Of a stretch of 64,000 nucleotides of DNA, positions 19,297 to 29,918 are shown in pieces; positions within the stretch are counted from its first letter, which is position 1; every line of letters begins with the position of its first letter. Origin of the DNA: DATADW01 sp963733905 (GTDB lineage Bacteria; Actinomycetota; Acidimicrobiia; Spongiisociales; DATADW01); contig CAVTEU010000006.1 in the NCBI GenBank assembly GCA_963733905.1, positions 372,001 to 436,000 of the forward strand, given 5' to 3'. The notes beneath the pieces were generated by a model. That model worked only from the letters and a program-made list of their open reading frames with translations, was not told the origin of the DNA and ran no database searches. Both the position numbers and the translations under genes were made by a program.

Positions 19297-20092
19297 TCAG
19301 CAGGCGGCGTGCTCGACGCTGACCTGGCCAACCAGGCGCGAGAGGGCGAAGCTCAGCAGGTGTGGGTCGGCGGTGGTGAAGTACTCCGCGTCACCCATGT
19401 CAGTCGCCGGTGCGGTCCCTATGGCTTGGACCACCCGGGTGGCCTGCGCCGCCACCGCGTCGCGGGGATCGATCACCTTCACGCCGGGCCCGGCGACGTG
19501 GGTGACCACAGGGGCGAGGAACGTGTAGTGGGTGCACCCGAGTACGAGGGTGTCGGCGCCGGCGGCGAGCACGGGCTCGACGAACCTCCTCACCAGCTTC
19601 TCCGCTTCGGGTCCGTCGCATTCCCCCCTCTCGACCATGTCGGCCAGCCCGGGACAGGCACGTTCCACCACCTTCACCCCGGCGGCGTGCCTGACCACCA
19701 ACGAGGCGAAGCGGTGGGCGTTGAGCGTGCCCGTCGTGGCGAGGACGCCGATGACCTTGCTGCGGGACTGGGCCGCCGCCGGCTTGACGGCAGGCTCCAT
19801 GCCGACGAATGGGATCTCGGGGTGACGGCCTCCTGAGCAGGTCGAGCGCCTCGGCCGACGCCGTGTTGCAGGCGATGACGATCATCTTGGCTCCCCGCTC
19901 GAGGAGCCACGCCGTGATCTTCTCCGCCCGCACGGCTATTTCATCGGGGCTTTGATCGCCGTACGGCGCGTTTGCCTGGTCGGCCACGTACAAGAATCGC
20001 TCGGCGGGTAGGGCGGCGCGCATGGCGGCAAGCACCGAAAGGCCGCCCAATCCGGAGTCGAACACGCCGATGGGGCGTCGATCTTCGCTCAT
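19297..20092 (-). CDS. murI: Glutamate racemase, one frame shift
   Basis: MurI makes D-glutamate for peptidoglycan. The N-terminus PIGVFDSGLGGLSVLAAMR, the ADQANAPYGDQS loop and the first catalytic cysteine in VIACNTASAEAL are clear. The second catalytic cysteine is in LVLGCTHYTFLAP. Near 19830 an extra C in a C-run breaks the frame just before the conserved IPFVGMEPAVKPAA. Total length is about 265 residues, normal. The start is the ATG at 20090-20092. It is convergent with cytochrome c (gap of four bases). Confidence 0.9.
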
Positions 20093-20215
20093 CGCCTCAG
20101 ACACGGGGCGACATTCCAGCAGATCCAGGCTTTGAGTCGGTAGCACATGAAGGCCGAGGAGCGGACGGCGCCAGTGATACGGCTATTACCTTCACAGGCG
20201 CGACCGGGAGGTTCG

Positions 20216-20983
20216 ATGGACATCGAAGGGAAGGTGGCGCTGATCACCGGCGGCGCCGGGGGGCTCGGACTGGGAGCGGCCAGCGCACTCGTGGAGAGGG
20301 GGGCGGCAGTAGCACTGCTCGACCTGCCCTCTTCGAACGGGGAGACCGCCGCCGGGGAACTGAGGGATGCCGTCTTCGTACCTGTGGATGTGAGGCAGCC
20401 CGAGGAGGTGGAGGCGGCGGTGGCCGATGCCGCCGCTCAACTGGGGCATATCGACATCTGCCTCAACGCAGCCGGCGTGGGGCCGGCGCACCGAATACTC
20501 ACCCGCGATGGCACGCTCTTTCCTCTCGATCTCTTCACCTTTGTTATCGGCGTCAACCTCATCGGAACTTTCGACGTAATCCGATGGGCGGCGTCGTTCA
20601 TGAGCCGCAACGAACCGAACGACGACGGGGAGCGCGGGGTGGTCATCAACGTCGCATCGATCGCCGCCTACGAAGGGCAGATCGGTCAGGCGGCCTATTC
20701 AGCGTCCAAGGGAGGGATCGTCGGTATGACCCTGCCCCTCGCCCGCGACCTGGCCAGCCACGGAATCCGGGTCCTGACGATCGCGCCGGGAATCATGGAC
20801 ACCCCGATGCTGGCAGGGGCACCCGACGAATTGAAAGCGTCGCTCGCCGAGGTGCACGTCTTCCCCAAGCGACTCGGCCGCCCCGACGACTTCGCCAGGC
20901 TGGTCGTGGCGATGGTGGAGAACCCAATGCTCAACGGCGAAGTAGTCCGCCTCGACGCCGCGGCCCGGATGGGCCCCCGGTAG
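20216..20983 (+). CDS. Short-chain dehydrogenase, type II 3-hydroxyacyl-CoA dehydrogenase-like
   Basis: An intact 255-residue SDR. The Rossmann motif is GKVALITGGAGGLGLGAA, the NAG-type block is CLNAAGVGPAHR, and the catalytic tetrad region shows VVINVASIAAYEGQIGQAAYSASKGG with Ser, Tyr and Lys. The AGVG and PGIMDTPMLAG segments resemble HSD17B10-type 3-hydroxyacyl-CoA dehydrogenases. Substrate is inferred. The ATG at 20216 follows GGGAGG. A hairpin overlaps its stop codon. Confidence 0.8.
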   Translation: MDIEGKVALITGGAGGLGLGAASALVERGAAVALLDLPSSNGETAAGELRDAVFVPVDVRQPEEVEAAVADAAAQLGHIDICLNAAGVGPAHRILTRDGTLFPLDLFTFVIGVNLIGTFDVIRWAASFMSRNEPNDDGERGVVINVASIAAYEGQIGQAAYSASKGGIVGMTLPLARDLASHGIRVLTIAPGIMDTPMLAGAPDELKASLAEVHVFPKRLGRPDDFARLVVAMVENPMLNGEVVRLDAAARMGPR

Positions 20984-20999
20984 CCAGACCGATCTGGCT
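20982..20999 (+). terminator. Small hairpin at the SDR stop codon
   Basis: AGCCAGA and TCTGGCT form a 7-bp stem with a CCGA loop, starting within the stop codon. It separates the SDR from the secreted protein gene 80 bases downstream. No T-run. Confidence 0.4.
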
Positions 21000-21078
21000 T
21001 AGCTCCCAGACCCTGCCTAGGGTCGCTGGGCTCGGCATAGCGGTAGCCGGGCGCGAGCCAGCGATCAAGGAGGAACCC

Positions 21079-22716
21079 ATGCGCAGACTCGCTGTTTTGG
21101 TGGCCGTCGCCCTCGTGGCGTCGTTGACGGCCGCCTCGCCAGCACTGGCACAGCCAGACGAATTCGGCACGGTCACCGTGGTTCACGGCATCCCCGGAGC
21201 CACCGTCGACGTGTACGTCAACGACGAGCTCACGCTCGAGGATGTGCAATTCGAGACCATCACGGACCCACTCGTTCTCCCCGTGGGCGACCACACGATC
21301 GAGGTGTTTGAGGCGGGTGACGATCCGGCGGCCGACCCGCCAATCGTCACCGGGGAGGCTGTCGCTCGCCGAAGGCGACAACGCGAACGATCGTCGCCCA
21401 CCTCACCGAGGCCGGCGAACCGACTCTGACGGTGTACGCCAACGATGTCTCCACCCTTGCCGAAGGCGATGCCCGCGTCGCGGTGCGGCACACCGCGGCG
21501 ACGGGGCCGGTGGACGTGCTGGCCGGCGGCAGCCCGATCATCGAAGGGCTGGCCAACCCCGACGAAGAGCAACTGGACCTGCCAGCAGGGGACTATTCGG
21601 TGACGGTCAACGAGGGCGGTAGCGCCGACGTCCTGGCCGGACCCGTCGACCTGACTCTCGAGGCGGGTGTCTCCTATCTGGTCCATGCCGTGGGCGACCC
21701 AGCCGCCGACACGTTCACCCTGCTCGTCCAGACCATCGAAGGTCTCTCACCGGACGCCCAGTTGTGGGCGGTCATGAGCGGCGACGAGGAGGTGCCACCG
21801 GTCGACACCGGCGCCGCCGGCGTCGCCACCTTCGAAGTCAGCGAGGACGGGACCGAGGTCACCTTCAAGGTGATCGCCTGGTACCTGGAAGACATCACGA
21901 TGGGTCACATCCACGTCGCGCCTGCCGGGGCGAACGGTCCGATCGTCGCGGTGCTGGTCGACTTCGCCCCACTCGATGCGACCAGCGGCGAGACCCGCAA
22001 CGGGCTGCTCGCCGAGGGGACGATCGCTGCCGCCGATGTGGCGGCGGACCCCGATGCCGGGTTCGACGGCTCCATCGGGGCGTTGGTGCGGGCGATGCGG
22101 TCGGAGGGCAGCTACGTCAACATCCACACCGTGGCCAACCCGAGCGGAGAGATCAGGGGTCAGATCACCACGCTGCCAAACGGTGTGGAGGACCGCTTCA
22201 CCGATGACGACGGTTCGGTCCATGAGGGCAACATCGACATCATCGCCGCCGCCGACATCACGCTCGGTTGCGACGAAGCCGACCCATCGCTCTTCTGCCC
22301 CAGCGAGACCGGTGACCAGAGGTCAGATGGCGTCGTTCATCCAGCGGGCGCTCAATCTGCCGGCGGGCGAGGACCCGGGGTTCACCGACATCGCAGGCAA
22401 CGAGCACGAGGATGCGATCGGTGCCATCGCCGCTGCGGGGATCACGATCGGCTGCGAGGACGGAACGATGTTCTGCCCGAACGTGCCCCTCACCCGCGAC
22501 CAGATGGCATCGTTCCTGGCCCGTGCGTTCGGGTTGAGCGGTGGTACCACGCCGTTCACCGACATCGCGGGGAACACCCACGAGGACAACATCGCCGCCA
22601 TCTACGAGGCGGGGATCACCCAGGGGTGCACTGCGACCGAGTACTGCCCGCGGGACCCGGTGATCAGGGGCCAGATGGCCTCGTTCCTGGCCCGCTCGCT
22701 CGGCTGGGGGAACTGA
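21079..22716 (+). CDS. Secreted DUF4397 - CHRD - S-layer-homology protein, two to three frame shifts
   Basis: The signal peptide is clear (RRLAVLVAVALVASLTAASPALA). A DUF4397-type beta domain follows (TVTVVHGIPGATVDVYVND, VAVRHTAATGPVDVLAGG). Next is a CHRD domain (LSGDEEVPPVDTGAAGVATF-like block, MGHIHVAPAGANGPIVAVLV, YVNIHTVANPSGEIRGQI). At the end are three S-layer-homology-like repeats, each of the form FTD(I/D)xGxxHEDxI...GITxGC...RxQMASFLARA. Frame changes lie near 21365 and near 22310. It is probably held on the outer cell surface by the repeats. A GGAGG ribosome site precedes the ATG at 21079. Confidence 0.8.
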
Positions 22717-22741
22717 GCACCACGCATTCGGACTAGGTGAT

Positions 22742-22765
22742 GGCGCGCCCCGCGAGGGGCGCGCC
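22742..22765 (+). terminator. Strong GC hairpin terminator
   Basis: GGCGCGCCCC and GGGGCGCGCC form a perfect 10-bp stem with a GCGA tetraloop, 25 bases after the stop of the secreted protein gene. Confidence 0.65.
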
Positions 22766-22871
22766 GTCGCGACCGGCGGCTCGCCTTGACGAGTCGTTGA
22801 CCATGTGTTGAGGCATTGGTCCCCGCCAGGCGCGACCGTTGCAACAGGACAAGCGACAGGAGGAGGTATCC

Positions 22872-23649
22872 ATGATCCGACGAAGGATCGCGAGGAGTGA
22901 TGGCGGCCGTGACGGTCGCCTTGCTCACCAGCATGCTGATTGCGACCGCAGCGGGGGCACAGTCGTCGGGAAGGTTCACCGACGACGATGGAAACGTGCA
23001 CGAGGGGTTCATCGAGGCGATCGCCGCCGAGGGGATCACCCTCGGGTGCAACCCCGAGGGAACGCTCTACTGCCCGGCCGCGACGGTGACCAGAGGTCAG
23101 ATGGCGTCGTTCATCGACCGTGGCTTCGATCTGCCGGCCACCGACACCGATGCCTTCGACGATGACGATGGGAGCACCCACGAGGATGCCATCAACCGGG
23201 TGGCCGCCGCCGGCATCGCCGCCGGGTTCGAGGACGGCACTTTCCGTCCCAACGACCCGGTGAGCAGAGCGCAGATGGCGTCGTTCCTCGCCCGGGCGAT
23301 GGAGCTCTCGCCGGTGAGCGACGATCGTTTCGACGATGTCTCCGGTGTCCACGAGGGCAACATCAACGCCATCGCCGAAGCTGGAGTGACACTCGGGTGC
23401 AACGAGGCTGGAAACCTGTTCTGCCCCGACGACCCCGTGCGCCGCGACCAGATGGCGTCGTTCCTCGGACGGGCCCTGGGTCTCGACCCGATCAACCCGC
23501 CGAGCACCAGCTCGACATCATCGACCAGCTCGTCGTCTAGCTCGTCTTCGTCGAGCTCATCCTCGAGCTCGTCGTCATCGTCGAGTTCCTCGTCGTCCAG
23601 CTCGTCTTCTTCGAGCTCATCGTCGACATCGAGCACGATCGAGGACTGA
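22872..23649 (+). CDS. Secreted S-layer-homology protein with poly-serine tail, one early frame shift
   Basis: The ATG at 22872 follows AGGAGG and encodes MIRRRIAR; a frame change near 22895 leads into the hydrophobic signal sequence VMAAVTVALLTSMLIATAAG. Without the shift, translation would have to start at 22897 and would lose the positive N-region. Three S-layer-homology-like repeats follow, for example FTDDDGNVHEGFIEAIAAEG with GQMASFIDRGF. The C-terminal third (about 23509-23640) is almost entirely serine with a few Thr, encoded by irregular AGC/TCG/TCA codons, ending TSSTIED. The tail could be a wall-spanning or glycosylated stalk. It shares the repeat type with the preceding protein. 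Confidence 0.75.
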
Positions 23650-23664
23650 CCGCCAACGACCGGT

Positions 23665-24091
23665 TCAGGCGGCAGCGTGCTCCAGCACCTGCCGCTTGAG
23701 CCGCGACACGATGGCGTCCATGCCCCGGAGACGTTGCGGCGTGAGAACGTCCTGCAGCCCCATCGCCATGTAGAAGTCGGCGGGCAGGGCGGTGATCTCC
23801 TCCACCGTGGTCCCAGACAATCCCTCGGCGAGAATGGCGGCATAGCCACGCACGGTGGGTGACTCCTTCGGTGAGTCAAACCAGATGTGGACCTTCCCCG
23901 CCGTCGTCCACCTCGGTGGCCAGGAAGAAGGGAGTGGCACACTCGACCACCTGCTCCATCTCGGTGCTGTCCATTCCGGGAGGGAGAGCGGGAAGCCGCT
24001 TGGAATAGTCGAGCAGAGCCTCCAACCGGAGCTCCTTGGGCGCGGTGGCGAACATGTCCACAATCCGCTTCAGGGCCGGGGGCACGCTCAT
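23665..24091 (-). CDS. sufE: SufE-like Fe-S cluster assembly protein, one frame shift
   Basis: SufE accepts sulfur from a cysteine desulfurase for Fe-S cluster assembly. The N-terminal MSVPPALKRIVDMFATAP helix, YSKRLPALPPGM, and VVECATPFFLATEV with the conserved sulfur-accepting Cys are present. After a frame change near 23890 the family continues VHIWFDSPKESPTVRGYAAI and GLSGTTVEEITALPADFY. About 140 residues. The ATG at 24089-24091 is divergent from a rhodanese-type sulfurtransferase, a pairing often seen in actinobacteria and consistent with a shared role in sulfur transfer. Confidence 0.85.
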
Positions 24092-24220
24092 CAAGCCGGA
24101 GTGTAAGGTTGCTTGATTGCACTATGGGGATGGTGCTTAGACCGCTCCGATGTAGTCGCTAGCGGGACCGGTCCACCACCTGTCCGCCGCTTGTCCGCGT
24201 TCCGCCCATGAGGAGGAGTC

Positions 24221-25097
24221 ATGCCCGCACCGCTCGACGACGCCCCGAAGTTCCAGGATTACGCCCACCCCGAGAAACTGGTCTCCACCGACTGGCTTGG
24301 CGAGCATCTCGACGACCCCGACATCGTCATCGTCGAGTCGGACGAGGACGTGCTCCTCTATGACACCGGCCACATACCGGGCGCGGTCAAGATCGACTGG
24401 CATGCCGACCTGAACGACGCGCTCGATCCGCGACTACGTCGATCCGGAGGGCTTCGCCGCTTTGCTGTCCCGATCGGGGATCAAGCCGGGGCAGACCGTG
24501 GTCTTCTACGGCGACAACTTCAACTGGTGGGCGGCATACGCCCTGTGGGTCTTCGGTCTGTTCGGGCACGACGACACCAGGCTGCTGGACGGGGGCAGGC
24601 AGAAGTGGGTCGAGGAGGACCGGCCACTCACAACCGACAAGCCCGACCGCGAGCCGAGCGATTACCCCACCCCCGAGCGCGACGACTCGAAGATTAGGGC
24701 GTTCCGTGACGAGGTCCTCGCCCATTCGGAGGCGGGCAAACCGCTGGTGGATGTGCGCTCACCCGAGGAGTTCCGCGGCGAGTTGCTTCACATGCCCGCC
24801 TACCCGCAGGAGGGGGCCCTCCGCGGCGGCCACATTCCCGGGGCACGCAGCGTCCCCTGGAAGCGGGCGGCCAACGAGGACGGTTCTTTCAAGAACGCCG
24901 ATGAGCTCAGGTCGATCTACGAGGGTGAGATCGGACTCAGCTCCGGCGACGACGTGATCGCCTACTGCCGGATCGGGGAGCGTTCCAGCCATACGTGGTT
25001 CGTGCTCACCCAACTGCTCGGATACCCCAAGGTGAAGAACTACGACGGTTCCTGGACCGAGTGGGGCAACGCGGTGCGGGCGCCGATCGAGCGCTGA
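24221..25097 (+). CDS. Tandem-rhodanese sulfurtransferase (thiosulfate sulfurtransferase type), one frame shift
   Basis: Two rhodanese domains are present. The first, inactive one reads VSTDWLGEHLDDPDIVIVES and TGHIPGAVKIDWHADLND. The frame then changes near 24430 and continues SGIKPGQTVVFYGDNFNWWA. The second domain has PLVDVRSPEEFRGE, GGHIPGARSVPWKRA and the active-site loop with catalytic cysteine AYCRIGERSSHTWFVL. About 291 residues. The ATG at 24221 follows GAGGAGG. It is divergent from sufE and convergent with the methyltransferase gene, with one base between stop codons. Confidence 0.88.
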
Positions 25098-25098
25098 G

Positions 25099-25869
25099 TC
25101 AGCGCTTCCGGTACAGCCTCCAACGCAGCACGATGCTGTCGTCGATGAGCGCCGGCGGCCCACCGTGCTGTGTCTGCAGCCAGGCTCGGGCTGTCTCGGC
25201 GGCAGCGGCGCGCCGTTCGGCCATCGAGCCCCCAACAGGCCGAGAAGAACCCCTGCTCGAGTTGGTCGACCACCTCGTAGAGATCGATCCGGGTGGGAGC
25301 CGTCAGTTCGTCCAGTTCCTCGATGTCGAACCCCATCTCGGCGGCGGCACGGTCGACCTCTTCGTTCCGGGTTGCTCCCGGGGGCCAGTCGGGGTTGCCT
25401 GCGGCGTTGAAGAACACCTTCGACACCTCAGAGCCCTTCCCCGGTGCGGTGCCTCTGGTCTGGAGGAAGATGCCGCCGCTACGGAGGGCGCGGTGGGTCT
25501 CACCGACCGCACGCCGCCACTCCGGGATGAGATGGAGCACATGCGCGGCGATCACCGCCTCCAGCGACTCGTTGCCAAAGGGGAGCACGGTGGCGTCGCC
25601 CATCACGAGCGGGATGCCGGGCCCGCCGCGTTGAGTCGGAGCCGATGGAGCATCGGAGCAGAGAGGTCGAGTCCCACGACGGGGACGCCGCTTTGCCAGA
25701 GCGGCAGGGCGATCCTGCCCGTACCGACCCCGATCTCCAGCACCCGGCTGCGGCCGGCGAGCGCTCCGGCGAGCATCTCGGTCTGGCGCGCCGCCAATTC
25801 AGGAGGCAGGGCCCGGGTGCGGTCGTAGTACTCGGCGGCCCGGTCGAAGGACACGGAGGCGTTGGTCAT
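25099..25869 (-). CDS. SAM-dependent methyltransferase, two frame shifts
   Basis: Class I methyltransferase of about 256 residues. It begins MTNASVSFDRAAEYYDRTRA at the ATG 25867-25869. Motif I is SRVLEIGVGTGRIALPL, followed by the acidic VVGLDLSAPMLHRL. The motif II/III region lies after a frame change near 25620: MGDATVLPFGNESLEAVIAA with HVLHLIPEWRRAVGE and LRSGGIFLQTRG. Near 25225 the frame changes again, ending LIDDSIVLRWRLYRKR at 25099. The substrate cannot be told from the sequence. Confidence 0.75.
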
Positions 25870-25906
25870 CGCAGCATCCTGCCTACAGTCGTCTTCTTCG
25901 GGAGAC

Positions 25907-26506
25907 ATGGAGACTGCTCTCGTGCGTATCGGCATCTTCGTCTTCGAGGGTGCGGAAGAACTCGATTGGGTGGGCCCATGGGAGGTCCTCCGGATGTGGG
26001 CGCTTTCGTGGCCGGACGACGAGGTCGAAGTGGTCAGCGTCGCACGCTCGCCCGGCGTGATCACCTGTGCCAAGGGGCTCCGGGTCCTTCCCGACCACGA
26101 TTGGGCTTCGGTGCCCCCGCTGGATGTCCTGGTCTACCCGGGGGGGAGGGGGACGAGGCCACAGCTCGGAGACCCCGAGATCCGGGCCTGGGTAAGGGGC
26201 CTCGCGTCGAACGGAGCACTGATCACCAGCGTCTGTACCGGCTCGCTCGTGCTGGCCGACGCCGGGTTGCTCAAGGAGAGGCCGGCGACGACCTACTGGG
26301 GATCGCTCTTTGAGCTGGCCGCAATCGATCCGACCATCGAGATCCGGCCCGACGACCGCTTCGTCGACACCGGCGATGTGATCACCGCCGCTGGGGTCTC
26401 GGCCGGGATCGACATGGCGCTCCACCTCGTCGCCCGGCTTCACTCCAAGGAACGGGCCATAGAGGTGAGGCGGGCCATCCAGTACGACCCGGCGCCGCCG
26501 GTCTGA
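25907..26506 (+). CDS. DJ-1/PfpI-family protein (isocyanide hydratase/AraC-domain-like)
   Basis: An intact protein of about 199 residues with the DJ-1/PfpI glutamine-amidotransferase-like fold. RIGIFVFEGAEELDWVGPWE carries the acidic residue of the family. LDVLVYPGGRGTR and LITSVCTGSLVLADAGLL (nucleophile-elbow cysteine) follow, then TYWGSLFELA and the end GDVITAAGVSAGIDMALHLV. This subgroup includes isocyanide hydratases, but the reaction here is not known. The ATG at 25907 follows GGGAG. It is divergent from the methyltransferase. Confidence 0.8.
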   Translation: METALVRIGIFVFEGAEELDWVGPWEVLRMWALSWPDDEVEVVSVARSPGVITCAKGLRVLPDHDWASVPPLDVLVYPGGRGTRPQLGDPEIRAWVRGLASNGALITSVCTGSLVLADAGLLKERPATTYWGSLFELAAIDPTIEIRPDDRFVDTGDVITAAGVSAGIDMALHLVARLHSKERAIEVRRAIQYDPAPPV

Positions 26507-26525
26507 TGGGCATTTCCCGCAGCGA

Positions 26526-27803
26526 ATGAGCGAATACCTCCCCGAACTGCTGCTGGTGCTGGCGCTCGTGCTGGTGAATGCGGTATTCGCCGGCACCGAG
26601 ATAGCGCTGATAACCCTGCGGGAGAGCCAACTGCGCCGGATGGAATCCGGATCCAGGTCGGGCAGGCGGGTCGCCGAACTGGCGCGCGACCCGAATCGGT
26701 TCCTCGCCACCATCCAGATCGGGATAACCCTGGCGGGCTTTCTCGCCTCGGCAACCGCCGCCGTCGCGCTGGCGGAGCCGCTTATCGAGCCTCTGTCCTT
26801 CCTTGGCAGGGCGGCCCGCCCGGTGGCGGTCGTACTCGTCACTCTCGTCCTCTCCTACCTCACCCTCGTGATCGGTGAGTTGGCGCCGAAGCGCCTCGGG
26901 CTGCAGTGGGCGGAGCGATGGGCCATGGTCTTCGGTCCTGCGCTCTATTGGATGTCGGTGGCGGTGAAGCCGGTGGTGGCGCTGCTCGGGGCATCGACCG
27001 ACCTCGTGGTCCGGCTGTTCGGTGGCGACCCGCGTCGTCGTGCCGAGGACGTTTCCACCGACGAGTTGCGCGACATGGTCCTTGCCCACGGCACCTTCTC
27101 CACCGAGCAGCGCACCGTGGTCATCGGCGCTCTCGAGTTGGAGCATCGCCGGCTCCGCCAGGTGCTGCGGCCACGCGGCGCGGTCTTCTCACTCGATGCC
27201 GGGCTCACGCCGGCCGGAGCCCTCGAACTGCTCGCCCAGAGCGGGCACACCAGGGCGCCGGTGGCGGAGGACGGGGACCTCGACCGGACGATCGGCGTCG
27301 TCCGGATCCACGACCTGCTCGGAGTGGGCGACGAGATCAACCTGCGCGACGTCGCCCGCGAAGTGCCCTTCTTCCCCGAGTCGCTCCGGGTCCTCATGGC
27401 GATGCGGGTGATGCAGACCGAACGTCACCAGATGGCGATGGTCATCTCCGAGCACGGCTCGGTGGAGGGGATCGTCACCATCGAGGACCTGGTCGAGGAG
27501 GTGGTCGGCGAGATCTACGACGAGGGCGACCGCGACGTGCGCGCCGTCCGCCGCGAGCGTGATGGGACGGTGGTCCTGGCCGGCGATTTCCCGGTGCACG
27601 ATCTGGTCGACGTCGGCGTCGAACTACCCGACGGTGAGTACACCTCGGTCGCCGGGCTGATCCTCGATCGCCTCGGCCGGTTGCCGGACCGCCCCGGCGA
27701 CCGGGTCCGCGTCGGGGACTGGGAGCTCACCGTCTCCCGCGTCCAACGCCGAGCCATCACCGAAGTCGTCTTGCGCCCTGCTCCCGCGTCCGAGGATGCG
27801 TGA
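26526..27803 (+). CDS. CNNM/CorC-family (HlyC/CorC) membrane protein with CBS pair
   Basis: An intact 425-residue protein. The N-terminal DUF21/CNNM domain has several transmembrane helices (LLLVLALVLVNAVFAGTEIA, FLATIQIGITLAGFLASATA, ARPVAVVLVTLVLSYLTLVI). The PKRLGL motif follows, then a CBS pair (EVPFFPESLRVLMAMRVM and QMAMVISEHGSVEGIVTIED). The C-terminal CorC/transporter-associated domain is FPVHDLVDVGVELPDGEY onward. Family members take part in magnesium/cobalt efflux or transport. It begins 20 bases after the DJ-1-like gene and is followed by a hairpin. Confidence 0.88.
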   Translation: MSEYLPELLLVLALVLVNAVFAGTEIALITLRESQLRRMESGSRSGRRVAELARDPNRFLATIQIGITLAGFLASATAAVALAEPLIEPLSFLGRAARPVAVVLVTLVLSYLTLVIGELAPKRLGLQWAERWAMVFGPALYWMSVAVKPVVALLGASTDLVVRLFGGDPRRRAEDVSTDELRDMVLAHGTFSTEQRTVVIGALELEHRRLRQVLRPRGAVFSLDAGLTPAGALELLAQSGHTRAPVAEDGDLDRTIGVVRIHDLLGVGDEINLRDVAREVPFFPESLRVLMAMRVMQTERHQMAMVISEHGSVEGIVTIEDLVEEVVGEIYDEGDRDVRAVRRERDGTVVLAGDFPVHDLVDVGVELPDGEYTSVAGLILDRLGRLPDRPGDRVRVGDWELTVSRVQRRAITEVVLRPAPASEDA

Positions 27804-27804
27804 G

Positions 27805-27825
27805 GGCGATCAGCAGCAGATCGCC
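27805..27825 (+). terminator. Hairpin terminator after the CNNM gene
   Basis: GGCGATC and GATCGCC form a 7-bp stem with a 7-base loop, starting right after the stop codon, between convergent genes. Confidence 0.5.
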
Positions 27826-27910
27826 GCTGGTAGGTGGAGTTCGACGCTGCAGGCTGGTGAGGTGAGCAGCAGCCCGAGATCAACCACGTCACCTTGGAGT
27901 CGAGTCCCCC

Positions 27911-29883
27911 CTACCCGCTGCTCCGCCGTACCGCCTTCCGCCGTCTGAGCTTCCTCGGATCTCCTCCAGCGACTCCGGGTTCTCCAGGCTGGTGAGGTCG
28001 CCGGGGTCGGAGCCGACCACGAGCGCCTTGACCACCCGTCGCATGATCTTGGCTGAGCGGGTGCGGGGGAGGTCGGAGACGAACCGGACCGCCGCCGGGC
28101 GGAACGCCTTGCCCAGGGTGGCGGCGATCCGGTCGGAAACCCGGCCGGCCAGTTCCTCGTCCGGTTGTGCATCGGGACGGGGGACGGCGTAGACCACCAC
28201 CACCTCACCCTTGACCGCGTCGGGGATCCCCACGGCGGCCGCCATCACGATCTCGGGGACCGCCACCGCGGCCGATTCCACCTCGGCCGGCCCGATCCGT
28301 TTTCCGGCAATGTTGAGCGTGTCGTCGGACCGCCCGTGGAGGAACCAGAAGCCGTCCTCATCCACCGATGCCCAGTCGCCGTGCGCCCACACATCGTCCC
28401 AGCGGTCCCAGTAGGTGGCGAGGTACCGCTCGGGGTCCTTCCAGAACCCGCGCGTCATCGCCGGCCATGAGTCCTCGATCACCAGTTCTCCGACGGCGCC
28501 CCTCACCGGTGTGCCCGAGGCGTCGTAGACCTCTGCCGCCATCCCCGGCGATGGGCCACCCAGCGAGGTCGGCTTCAAACCCTGATGGAGGTTGACCCCG
28601 ACGATCACCGCTCCGACCTCGGTGCCGCCCGAGATGTTGACGATGGGGATGCGCTCACCGCCCACGGTGCGGAACAACCACCACCACGGGTCGGGGTTCC
28701 ACGGCTCGCCCGTCGAACCAAAGACACGCAGCCGGCCCAGATCGTGTCCGCTGGCGGATTCGTCGCCGTGGGCCATCAGGGCCCTCACCAATGTCGGGGA
28801 TATCCCGAGATGGGTCAGCCCCAACTCCCCGGCCAGCCGCCACAACCGTCCCGCGTCGGGGTAGTCGGGCGCGCCATCGAAGACACCCACCGCAGCACCG
28901 TTGGCCAGAGCCGCCACGACCGACCACGGCCCCATGATCCACCCCATATCGGTGGCCCACATCAGGGCGTCCCCGCGCTGGACGTCGAAGTGGAAGGCTC
29001 CCTCTGAGGGCAAGCTTGACGGTGAGCCCGCCATGGACGTGGACGGCTCCCTTCGGCTTCCCGGTGGTCCCCGACGTGTAGGCCAGCATCACCGGGTGCT
29101 CCGAGTCCACCTGGACGGCATCGAGAGGATCGGCCGCTTCCATCGCCTCGTCCCATCGGTGGTCGCGACCCTCGGTCATCGGCGTGTCCGTCCGGTCGGC
29201 GTGGGAGACCACGAGCACGGCGGGTACCCCTCCAGCCGATAGCCAGCGGCTTCGTCGGCGGTCTCTTTCATCTCGACCAGACGGCCCCGACGCAGGTACC
29301 CGTCGGCGGTCACCAGGAGCGCAGGGGACGGGTCGATCAGCCTGGCGGCAACGGCTTCGGCGCCGTACCCGGAGAAGATCGGGATGAAGATCGCCCCGAT
29401 CCGGGCTGATGCGAGGAGGGTGACCACCGCCTCGACGGACATGGGGAGGTAGCAGCCGACGGCATCGCCCATGCCGACACCGAGCGCTGCAAAGGCACCG
29501 GCGGCTCTCTCCACCTGGTCGAGGAGTTCGGCGAAGGTGACTCGGCGGATCCCGGCCCCTTCGCGGGCCGCCAGGATCGCGGAGGCATCCGGCTGCTCCG
29601 TGGCCCATCGGTCCACGCAGGCGGTCGAGAGGTTGCAGGTCCCGCCGGTGAACCAGGTGGTCCAAGGCACGCCTCGGGAGTTGTCTCGAACCTTGCTGTA
29701 CGGCGTGGCGAACGGAATGTCGAGGAACTCGACCACGGCGTCCCAGAACCATTCCGGATCGGAAATCGAGCGCTCCAAGAGGTGCTGGTAGCCGTCGATG
29801 CCGTGCTCCACCATGAAGCGCCCGGTGACCGTGTCGTGCGCCTCCGCCTCGGGCAGCGTCCAAACAATCGGCTGCTGGTCCAC
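27911..29883 (-). CDS. Acetyl/acetoacetyl-CoA synthetase-like acyl-CoA ligase, about three frame shifts
   Basis: An ANL-superfamily adenylate-forming enzyme of about 655 residues. The N-terminus (MDQQPIVWTLPEAEAHDTVT) and PWTTWFTGGTCNLSTACVDR resemble the acetyl-CoA synthetase/AcsA group. The P-loop YTSGTTGKPKGAVHVHGG lies in another frame after a change near 29230. After about 29010 the sequence resumes ALMWATDMGWIMGPWSVVAA, with NISGGTEVGAVIVG, WPAMTRGFWKDPERYL, the adenylation hinge HGRSDDTLNIAGKRIGPAEV, and the catalytic-lysine region LPRTRSAKIMRRVVKAL. A small change near 27945 would end the protein at 27911; otherwise it runs to 27889. It is divergent from the racemase gene, with 35 bases between starts. 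Confidence 0.82.
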
Positions 29884-29918
29884 GCCCCGAGCCTACGGAC
29901 CGTGCTAGCAACCTGCGG

